DNA of 22,930 nucleotides from an uncultured Opitutia bacterium. GTDB lineage: Bacteria; Verrucomicrobiota; Verrucomicrobiia; Opitutales; UBA953. The notes under the pieces were generated by a model. That model had not been told where the DNA came from, searched no databases, and saw nothing but the letters and a program-made list of their open reading frames with translations. This document shows positions 17,065 to 22,930 of the stretch, one piece after another (the first letter of the stretch is position 1; every line of letters starts with the position of its first letter). The stretch spans positions 1-22,930 of the forward strand of contig CALEEU010000299.1 in the NCBI GenBank assembly GCA_937875975.1. The letters are read 5' to 3'. The translations under genes were made by a program, and so were the position numbers.

Positions 17065-17760
17065 TTACTTCTTGGCAGCCGGAGCAGCGGCGGCCGGAGC
17101 GGCACCAGCAGCCGGAGCAGCGCCAGCGGCCGGAGCGGCGGCACCATCGGCACCAGGAGCGGCGGCGGCACCAGCGACGGGAACCGCTTCGGCGGCGGCT
17201 TCTTCTTCGGCCATCTCGGAGCAGACGATGACGACGCGCTTGGGGTCGCCCGGGAAAGTGATGCCGGCAGGGGCCTTGACTTCGCCGACGTGGATGGACT
17301 CGTTGACCTTGAGTTCGGTGACGTCGATTTCGATGAACTCAGGGAGATCCTTCGGGAGACAGCGGACGTTGATGGTCTGGGAGACGATGGCGAGCGTGCC
17401 GCCGTCGGTCTTGACGCCATGGGCTTCGCCGACGGCGCGAACCGGGATGGCGGCGGTCATCGGGGAATTCGGGTCGATCTCCATGATATCGATATGGAGG
17501 AACTTCTGGGTGATCGGGTGACGCTGGAACTCCTTGATCAGGGAAAGGAACTTCTTGCCGTCGACGTCGAGGTCGATGAGCGAGGCAGCGTTGCCCTTGG
17601 CGCGCATGAGGTCGCGGAAGGCTTCCTGGGCGACGGACACGCTCTGGTTGCCGGACTTACCGTAGATGATGGCGGGAATGGAGCCATCGGCACGGAGGCG
17701 GCGGGCGGGGCCGCGGCCATGGAGAGGGCGGCTGGTGACTTTAAGGGTGAGCTGCTTCAT
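17065..17760 (-). CDS. rplY: 50S ribosomal protein bL25, long (CTC) form
   Basis: 5S rRNA-binding ribosomal protein of the long CTC type: an L25 domain (about 1-95; ARRLRADGSIPAIIYGK, KEFQRHPITQKFLHIDI) followed by the second beta domain (about 97-190; IPVRAVGEAHGVKTDGGTLA, LPEFIEIDVTELKVNESIHV). It has 231 aa. The last 45 residues are a low-complexity Ala/Pro/Gly tail with repeated APAAGA units ending APAAKK, beyond the normal domain. It is first in the operon leading to pth, rpsF, ssb and rplI. No Shine-Dalgarno is evident before the ATG. Confidence 0.95.
   Translation of the reverse strand: MKQLTLKVTSRPLHGRGPARRLRADGSIPAIIYGKSGNQSVSVAQEAFRDLMRAKGNAASLIDLDVDGKKFLSLIKEFQRHPITQKFLHIDIMEIDPNSPMTAAIPVRAVGEAHGVKTDGGTLAIVSQTINVRCLPKDLPEFIEIDVTELKVNESIHVGEVKAPAGITFPGDPKRVVIVCSEMAEEEAAAEAVPVAGAAAAPGADGAAAPAAGAAPAAGAAPAAAAPAAKK
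17068..17170 (-). repeat. Ala/Pro-coding imperfect tandem repeats in the rplY tail
   Basis: The 3' end of rplY is built of short degenerate GC-rich units (GCCGGAGC/GCAGCGCC type on the plus strand) coding for alternating AAP, AAG and APAAGA. The units are too irregular to be a CRISPR or VNTR of fixed period but may be prone to slippage. Confidence 0.6.
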
Positions 17761-17873
17761 TTTGGTATAAGGGCTTTTGGTGCCTAGTAAGTCGCGGACC
17801 CGCGTTGTGCGGCCGTGCCTTGCCTAGGGAAAGGAGGGTCGAACCTGATAAACCCAGCCCCAGAAGCAAGCGG
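17761..17873 (-). promoter_or_regulatory. rplY operon upstream region
   Basis: This gap follows the terminator of the 908-aa dehydrogenase gene and should carry the promoter of the ribosomal operon on the minus strand. It contains the direct repeat TGCCTAG (17781-17787 and 17821-17827) and a short CGCGG/CCGCG dyad near 17793-17804. No promoter boxes were assigned with confidence. Confidence 0.35.
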
Positions 17874-17909
17874 TAAATTAAAAGGGGGTATTCCTGATGG
17901 AAAACCCCC
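17874..17909 (-). terminator. Rho-independent terminator after the PVC-type dehydrogenase
   Basis: In the minus-strand sense, an 11-nt arm GGGGGTTTTCC pairs with GGAATACCCCC (one T-T mismatch) around a 4-nt ATCA loop, followed by TTTTAATTTA. The stem is 17884-17909 and the tract 17874-17883. It starts 27 nt after the stop at 17937. Confidence 0.85.
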
Positions 17910-17936
17910 TCGAAATGGGCTTTTAGGCCTTCGGGC

Positions 17937-20663
17937 TTACTTGTAGGTGGCGAGGTAGGCGGCGATATCGGCCACATCCTGGGCGCTAAGACCGAGCTGC
18001 TGGCTCGAAAGCATCAGGGAGCGATCCATCTTAACCTGACGGCCGGTGACTTGGGACTTAGGGACGAGCTGGGTAAGCCCACCGGTGGAGGTAATCACCA
18101 GCGGGTCGCCGTTGGACAGGAGTCTGCCATCGATGGACCCAGAACCCTTGAGCTTAACCGTAGTGCCTTCGTAGCCCAGGGCGATGTCGGCCGAAGGATT
18201 GACGATGGAGCGAACTAGGGCTTCGCGGCTTTGGCGGGAAGCCCAGCCCTTGAGCTCGGGGCCATAGGCCGGCCCGTTGCCGTTCAGTTGGTGGCACATG
18301 ATGCAGCTCTGGGCCAGGGCGGCGCCCTTGGCGACGTCACCGGTCTTGGCGAGCACGTCTTGCTCCGTGTAGGTCGGAGCAGGTGCCAGCGGCACTTCGA
18401 TGGGGGTGACGACCACTTTGTCGGCATCGTAGACGCCGGCATTCTTCAGCTCCTTGCGGATATCGAAGGCGGCCCAAGAACCGGTCATACGCATCAACGC
18501 CCAGCCCTTGGCTTCGGAGGCGGAAGGCGAACCAGCGACGCTCAACTTGATCATCGCGAGGGCCGCTTCCTTGGTCTCCACGAACGAGAGAGACTCGACA
18601 GCAAGCGAGCGGGAGGCCTGCGAGACCTTAGTGGAAGCGGCACGGTCGAGGAACTCCTGCACCGCGGAAGCGGGGTGGAGCAACCAGGCGATGCGTTCGA
18701 CTTCAGGGGACCAGGCTTCGGCGCCGTCCTTGGCGAGTTCGGACTTCACGGCAGACCAGACGGCGTCCTGCTTGTTGGTGGCGCCGATGCCGAAGGCGGC
18801 GATGGAGTTCTTGTCGGAGACGTCGAGGCGGCGGGCGAGCTCGATGAGAATCGGCACGGCCTTGTCGGCCGGCGCGGCGTGCAGCGATGTCGCGACGTCG
18901 CGGCGGACAGCGATATCGGCGTCCTTGGCGAGTTCGGCAGCGATGCCAATCGTGTCGTGGCCAGCGCGACGCAGCGACTGGAAGGCCAAGCGGCGGAGCG
19001 ACGGATTCGGATCCTTGAGGAGTGCCTTGGTGCGCGTGACGCCTTCTTCGCCGAGGTGAGGCAGGAGCCAGACGCCGCGGGCGGCGACATAAGGATTAGC
19101 TTCGCGGAGAATCTCGGAGACGACCGGGAGGGACTTGGCGCCGAAACCCTTAAGCGCGTTGAAGCCGAGATGACGGACGTTGACGGCAGGATTACGCAGC
19201 ACGGCGGCGGCGCCTTCGGGCGTGGAGACATCGATCTTCGGGATGACGGACTTGAAGCCTTTCGGAGCGATGCGGTAGATCGCGCCCGTGCAGGTGTCGT
19301 CGAGGGTCTGGTGACCGCCGACCCGAGGATCATACCAGTCGGCGACATAGAGGGCGCCATCGGGACCGACGGCGACATCGGACGGGCGGAAGAGGATGCG
19401 CTCGTTCGGTTTGGAGGCTTCCTCGATAGAGATCCGCTTGAAGTCGGTACCGGCGAATTCCTCGGCAGGATTGGAAGTAATCAGATTCCGACGCGTAGAT
19501 TGATTGAGGGCGTAGGAGCCCTTCTGCGCGACGAGTTTATAAGCGAGGACCGTGTTGCGGGATGGTTCGCAGTTCAGGAGCGTGCCCTCCCAAGCGGCGC
19601 CGAGAGCACCGTTTTCGTAGACCGCGACGCCCGTAGGGGAACCGCCGCCGTAGACGTCGCCGACATCCATCGTATCGGGATCGTCCTGACGCCAGTGAGC
19701 CCGTGGCATCGACTGGCCGAGGCGCATGACCGAACGATAGCCGGCGCCGGCTGGCGTGGTGTATCCAGACGTGCCGTATTCGAGCACGAAAGAGGTGCGG
19801 CAGCTCTGCTGGTCGTCGTTATCGCCCTGGAAGAGGTCGCCGAGGGAGGAAGGCACGCTCTCGTAGCTATTACGGTAGCCGTTGCCGATGATTTCGAGGC
19901 CGGTGCCGTCGGCGTTCAGGCGGCCCGAAAAGCCAGAAGACCAAACGAAGCCATCGTCGCTCTTGGTGCCGATGTTGGCCTTGGCGTCGAAGGGCCACTT
20001 GCCGCCGCGTTCGTCAACGTAGCCGCTGGTGACGCGGAAGGTCTTGCCGGACTTGTCGGTGACAACCGCGCCGCAGTTGCCGGAGTTGATGTAGAGTTTG
20101 CCGTCGGGGCCCGCGACCACGGCATGGAGCGAGTGGTCATGATCCTGGCCACCGAAGCCGGTGAGGAAAGTCTCCTGCTTATCGACGGCGGCGTCGAACT
20201 TGCCGTCGCGATTCACGTCGGTGTACTTCGTAATCGTCGGGGCGTGCGAGACGTAGACGACGTTGTCGATGACGGCGATGCCGAGAGGAGAGGTCCACTC
20301 GGGGTTCTGGACGAAGGTCTGGACGGAGTCGGCGAAGCCCTTGCCCTGGGTGTCGCTCAGCACGATCACGCGATCGCCTTCGGGGCGACGCTTGCCGCCT
20401 TTGTTATAAGTGCGGTAGTTGACGCCTTCATTGACCCAGAGTCGGCCTTGGGCGTCGAAGTCGATGTTCGTCGGATTGGCGAGCATCGGCGAACGAGCCC
20501 AGAGGGTCACCTCGAGGCCTTCGGGAAGTTGGAAGAGGGACGCCGGGAGTGCGCCGCCCTCGGAAGGCTTGTAGGGTTCCGGCGGAGCCTTGTCGGTCGG
20601 GGCGGACTTGGGCGCAGCAACCAGGGAGGCCGCGGCAAACAGGAAGAAGACGGAGCGGGGCAT
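17937..20663 (-). CDS. PVC-type secreted dehydrogenase with HEAT repeats and cytochrome c domain
   Basis: A 908-aa protein of the type expanded in Verrucomicrobia and Planctomycetes ('membrane-bound dehydrogenase' plus 'haem-binding' domains). A signal peptide (MPRSVFFLFAAASLVAA) is followed by a beta-propeller sugar-dehydrogenase-like domain (about 40-490; LPEGLEVTLWARSPML, GPDGKLYINSG, DVAVGPDGALYVADWYDP), a HEAT-like helical region (about 495-700; NPSLRRLAFQSLRR), and a C-terminal cytochrome c domain. Haem attachment is CIMCH at 787-791, and the probable distal Met is in RSLMLSSQQLGLSAQDVADI near the end. It likely oxidises a sugar or related alcohol in the periplasm and passes electrons to haem; the substrate is unknown. 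It lies 78 nt after the isomerase gene and is closed by its own terminator. Confidence 0.88.
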   Translation of the reverse strand: MPRSVFFLFAAASLVAAPKSAPTDKAPPEPYKPSEGGALPASLFQLPEGLEVTLWARSPMLANPTNIDFDAQGRLWVNEGVNYRTYNKGGKRRPEGDRVIVLSDTQGKGFADSVQTFVQNPEWTSPLGIAVIDNVVYVSHAPTITKYTDVNRDGKFDAAVDKQETFLTGFGGQDHDHSLHAVVAGPDGKLYINSGNCGAVVTDKSGKTFRVTSGYVDERGGKWPFDAKANIGTKSDDGFVWSSGFSGRLNADGTGLEIIGNGYRNSYESVPSSLGDLFQGDNDDQQSCRTSFVLEYGTSGYTTPAGAGYRSVMRLGQSMPRAHWRQDDPDTMDVGDVYGGGSPTGVAVYENGALGAAWEGTLLNCEPSRNTVLAYKLVAQKGSYALNQSTRRNLITSNPAEEFAGTDFKRISIEEASKPNERILFRPSDVAVGPDGALYVADWYDPRVGGHQTLDDTCTGAIYRIAPKGFKSVIPKIDVSTPEGAAAVLRNPAVNVRHLGFNALKGFGAKSLPVVSEILREANPYVAARGVWLLPHLGEEGVTRTKALLKDPNPSLRRLAFQSLRRAGHDTIGIAAELAKDADIAVRRDVATSLHAAPADKAVPILIELARRLDVSDKNSIAAFGIGATNKQDAVWSAVKSELAKDGAEAWSPEVERIAWLLHPASAVQEFLDRAASTKVSQASRSLAVESLSFVETKEAALAMIKLSVAGSPSASEAKGWALMRMTGSWAAFDIRKELKNAGVYDADKVVVTPIEVPLAPAPTYTEQDVLAKTGDVAKGAALAQSCIMCHQLNGNGPAYGPELKGWASRQSREALVRSIVNPSADIALGYEGTTVKLKGSGSIDGRLLSNGDPLVITSTGGLTQLVPKSQVTGRQVKMDRSLMLSSQQLGLSAQDVADIAAYLATYK

Positions 20664-20741
20664 AACGGGGAGACTGTTTCTACATCCCGAAAGACCGCAA
20701 GTTCCAGCCTATCTTTTGAGAATCCCCCCCTCCCTGCCGCT

Positions 20742-21644
20742 TCAAGCCCACCACTCCTTAAGCGTGGCGAAGTCCTTGCGGGTGGCCTCCATGGCGGCCT
20801 TAAGGGCGCCCTGGTCGGTGACCTTACCCTTCAGGTATTCGACATGGAGGCAGACCGGACCCGTGTAGCCAGTTTTTCGCAGCTGCACCACGGAGTCCTT
20901 CCCCACCCTGCCTTCGGCCAGCGGGCAACCTTCGGCCAGCTTACCCTGCCAGTTGAAGTTCTTGAAATAGACCATCGAGATATGGTCGCGGGCCAAGGCT
21001 AGTTCATTCGGCCAAGACAAGCCGCCTTCGACCGTCGCATGAAAGAAGTCGAAATTCCAGGAGAGTTCATCGGCCCGGTAGTCCTTCATCAGCATCGCCA
21101 TGTCCCAGACGCCGGCACCGACATATTTCGCGCCGGAATGATTCTGATAGCCGGGCAGGATGCGGAGCTCACGGCTGAGCGAGACGAGGTCGCGCAGCTG
21201 AGGCTTAATCGCGTCGAGCTGATCCCAGTGCGACTTGCCGGTCACATAGCCATACCACTTCATGCGATAGCTCGGGATACCGAGCGCCCCCGCGGTACGA
21301 AGGACCTTCTCTGTCCGGTCGTCCGCGTTGACCGCGTTGAGGTCCGTCGTCATCAGCGTGATTTTCACGCCGCACTTCTTGAAAGCCTCGACGAGTTTCG
21401 GCAGGTCTTCTTCGACGCGAGCTGGCTCGACATGCCCGCCCTTACGCACCGGAGCTTCGACGCCCTTGAAGCCGAGTTCGGCGACGGTCTCGGCGAGCTG
21501 GTCGTAAGGAAGGCCGACGAGGTGTTTCGTAAAGAGGCTGAATTCAGGGGCTTTCGTCGATGGGGCAGCCGCAAGCACTGGGCGGAGCATTGCTCCCGCC
21601 ATCAGCGAACCGGAAAGACCCAGCATCGAGCGGCGGGAAAGCAT
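20742..21644 (-). CDS. Tat-exported sugar phosphate isomerase/epimerase-like TIM-barrel protein
   Basis: A 300-aa protein of the xylose isomerase-like (AP endonuclease 2 type) TIM-barrel family, which includes sugar isomerases and epimerases. The ATG at 21642-21644 gives MLSRRSMLGLSGSLMAGAML, a twin-arginine signal (SRRSML then a hydrophobic stretch); the 25 codons upstream overlap the preceding gene. Barrel features: ELGFKGVEAPV (about 57-67), LPGYQNHSG (about 163-171), WNFDFFHATVEGG (about 196-208) and CLHVEYLKG (about 265-273), with Glu/His/Asp metal-ligand candidates. It starts 4 nt after the PQQ dehydrogenase stop, so it is probably cotranslated with it. Export by Tat suggests folding with a metal before export. 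The substrate is not predictable. Confidence 0.82.
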   Translation of the reverse strand: MLSRRSMLGLSGSLMAGAMLRPVLAAAPSTKAPEFSLFTKHLVGLPYDQLAETVAELGFKGVEAPVRKGGHVEPARVEEDLPKLVEAFKKCGVKITLMTTDLNAVNADDRTEKVLRTAGALGIPSYRMKWYGYVTGKSHWDQLDAIKPQLRDLVSLSRELRILPGYQNHSGAKYVGAGVWDMAMLMKDYRADELSWNFDFFHATVEGGLSWPNELALARDHISMVYFKNFNWQGKLAEGCPLAEGRVGKDSVVQLRKTGYTGPVCLHVEYLKGKVTDQGALKAAMEATRKDFATLKEWWA

Positions 21645-21648
21645 TGGC

Positions 21649-22930
21649 TTACTTCTTGACGATGCGCTTAACCTGACCGGCAAGCGAAGCGACGAGCACA
21701 TCGCCGTTGCTCGGATCATAACCGAAGCCGGAGATGCTGAAGTCCTTGGCCACCTGCCGGGACTCCCACTTGCTGCCTTCTTCGCGCAGGGCGAAGATGC
21801 GGCCAGAGGCGAAGTCGGCGAAGATATAGGAATCAGCGATATCCGGGACGCGGTCGCCGCGATACATGACGCCGCCGGTCACCGAGTTGCCGAGCTTGCG
21901 ATCATACTCATGGATCGGGCCCTTGTAAGCCGAAGCCGGAGCGCGTGCCGGCATGGCCTTCTTGCCAGAAGCGTCCTTCTGGACGAAGATGTGATTGGCC
22001 TCGACGTCGTGCCAGCCGTAGTCGCCGCCGGAGACCAGGATGTCGATCTCCTCGTAGAGGTTCTGGCCGACGTCCCCCGCGAAGCAGGCGCCGGTCTTGG
22101 GGTCGAAGGAGAAGCGCCAGGCGTTACGCAGGCCGGTGGCCCAGGTCTCGGTCCGGACAGACCCAGCCTCGAGGGGGCGGCCACGGTGGGAGGTGGCCGC
22201 CAGGAAGGGGTTGTCGGCCGGGATGGAGTAGAGGGCTACGCCCTTGGAATCGGTGATGACCGAGGGGTGGGGGTTAGGGGCGGGGTTGCCGGCCTTCTTG
22301 TCGACATCGATTCGGAAGACCGCGGCGTGGAAGCCCTTATTGATATAACCCGCGTTGTCGAAGGCATCACCACCCGCGCCGCCGTCGCCACAACTGATAT
22401 AGAGATAGCCGTCGGGGCCGAAGTGCAGGTCGCCCCCATTATGGTTACCAGCGGGGTCGAGCTGGGTGATCAGGGGCTGCTCGGAGTCCCCATCGATGGC
22501 AAAAGGTGCCAGGCTGGACACCTTGAAACGGGAAACCCGCTGGTAAAGCTTACCATCAATCCTAAGGCTATAATAGACAAAGACTTGCTTTGTTTCCGTC
22601 ACGCGCGGATGGACCGCGAAACCGAGTAAACCGCACTCCCCGGCGGCATCAAACTTGCCGTCTTTCGGGTTAATTTGAAACACTTGCGTCTTGGTCTGCT
22701 TGCTGGCCCCCAGGCCGGAGACCATCTGAACTTTACCACCGAAGTAGGCGCTAGCCTTCTTCTTCTTGTCGGTGGACTTGGCGTCGTCAGCGGAAGGAGC
22801 GGGGTCGCCCTTCTCGATAATGAAGACGACATCCTTACTACCCGGCATCGGGGCGATCGCGACTGGGAGGCTGAAGTTCATCTCCGGGAAGGCAGGCTCC
22901 AGAGAGACGAGGGCGTCCTCCGCAGATGCG
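21649..22930 (-). CDS. PQQ-dependent sugar dehydrogenase (glucose/sorbosone type), 5' end missing
   Basis: Six-bladed beta-propeller dehydrogenase of the GSDH / soluble aldose dehydrogenase family, which oxidises sugars with pyrroloquinoline quinone. The visible 426 residues reach the window edge without a stop; the in-frame residues before the first Met (SLEPAFPEMNFSLPVAI) are family sequence, so an internal ATG at 22879-22881 is not the start and the true start with a probable signal peptide lies outside. Motifs: GLLGFAVHP, GNHNGGDLHFGPDGYLY with the catalytic His candidate, CGDGG, TGLRNAWRFSFDP, GDYGWHDVEANH and the final blade GFGYDPSNGDVLVASL. A Lys-rich, low-complexity insert (DDAKSTDKKKKAS) lies near the N-terminus. 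It precedes the isomerase by 4 nt and starts the oxidation module. Confidence 0.88.
   Translation of the reverse strand, partial: ASAEDALVSLEPAFPEMNFSLPVAIAPMPGSKDVVFIIEKGDPAPSADDAKSTDKKKKASAYFGGKVQMVSGLGASKQTKTQVFQINPKDGKFDAAGECGLLGFAVHPRVTETKQVFVYYSLRIDGKLYQRVSRFKVSSLAPFAIDGDSEQPLITQLDPAGNHNGGDLHFGPDGYLYISCGDGGAGGDAFDNAGYINKGFHAAVFRIDVDKKAGNPAPNPHPSVITDSKGVALYSIPADNPFLAATSHRGRPLEAGSVRTETWATGLRNAWRFSFDPKTGACFAGDVGQNLYEEIDILVSGGDYGWHDVEANHIFVQKDASGKKAMPARAPASAYKGPIHEYDRKLGNSVTGGVMYRGDRVPDIADSYIFADFASGRIFALREEGSKWESRQVAKDFSISGFGYDPSNGDVLVASLAGQVKRIVKK

Noticed and set aside
17068..17200. Short repeats in rplY considered as a CRISPR array or satellite.
   Set aside because: Units are irregular, have no spacers of uniform size, and are in frame as an Ala/Pro coding tail.
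18231..21002. A 923-codon plus-strand open frame antisense to the PVC-type dehydrogenase.
   Set aside because: Same cause: shadow of a gene with clear signal peptide, propeller and CxxCH motif on the other strand.
21649..22881. Internal ATG as the start of the PQQ sugar dehydrogenase.
   Set aside because: Family-like sequence continues in frame upstream to the window edge, so the gene is truncated rather than starting there.

Overview
The window is a GC-rich, gene-dense bacterial chromosome segment. Fifteen of the sixteen genes visible downstream of the right-hand operon start, and both edge-truncated genes, read on the minus strand; only a small secreted peroxiredoxin reads plus. The best taxonomic guess is a Gram-negative member of the PVC superphylum, most likely Verrucomicrobiota (Opitutae-like). 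Reasons: lipid A and outer-membrane assembly genes (lpxD, bamA, ompH); a large secreted propeller/HEAT/cytochrome c dehydrogenase of the type expanded in Verrucomicrobia and Planctomycetes; the gene order rplY-pth-rpsF-...-rplI and bamA-ompH-lpxD, both also found in Chlamydia; and an OleA/OleB pair of a pathway reported from Verrucomicrobia. The genus is not determinable from sequence reading alone.

Layout in the direction of minus-strand transcription, right to left. (1) 22930-17937: a periplasmic oxidation module: a PQQ-type sugar dehydrogenase (cut by the window edge), a Tat-exported sugar isomerase/epimerase-like protein, and a 908-aa PVC-type dehydrogenase with a C-terminal haem c site, closed by a hairpin terminator at 17874-17909. 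(2) 17760-15076: translation/replication operon rplY-pth-rpsF-ssb-rplI, closed by a strong terminator at 15021-15060; rpsR is absent from its usual place between ssb and rplI. (3) 14917-8319: dnaB-bamA-ompH-lpxD-prs, with gene overlaps at dnaB/bamA and lpxD/prs, ending at a 28-bp perfect palindromic terminator (8271-8300) shared with the convergent peroxiredoxin gene. (4) 7638-4473: fabZ-fabI-oleA-oleB, a tightly coupled operon (3-nt gap, then two overlaps). (5) 4240-1: gyrB-gyrA (gyrA cut by the left edge), preceded by a 232-bp non-coding region that carries a tandem pair of DnaA-box-like 9-mers.

The most interesting part is the fabZ-fabI-oleA-oleB operon. The 345-aa thiolase is labelled FabH by generic similarity, but it carries the OleA hallmarks: a RDxLEPSTA segment with the inter-subunit Glu, and the Cys/His/Asn triad. 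Its downstream partner is a haloalkane-dehalogenase-fold hydrolase with the OleB signature. OleA condenses two fatty acyl chains head to head, and OleB decarboxylates the beta-lactone to a long-chain cis-olefin. The linking enzymes OleC and OleD are not in the window, and in their place are two genes for the reductive half of fatty acid elongation. This suggests a split Ole pathway wired directly to acyl-chain supply. A second notable point is that bamA-ompH-lpxD...fabZ retains the order of the classical proteobacterial bamA-skp-lpxD-fabZ cluster, with prs and the opposite-strand peroxiredoxin lying between lpxD and fabZ.

No rRNA, tRNA, CRISPR array, insertion sequence or prophage gene was seen. 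No gene-free stretch exceeds 300 bases; the longest are 4241-4472, 17761-17936, 14918-15075 and 7639-7731, each described in the feature list.
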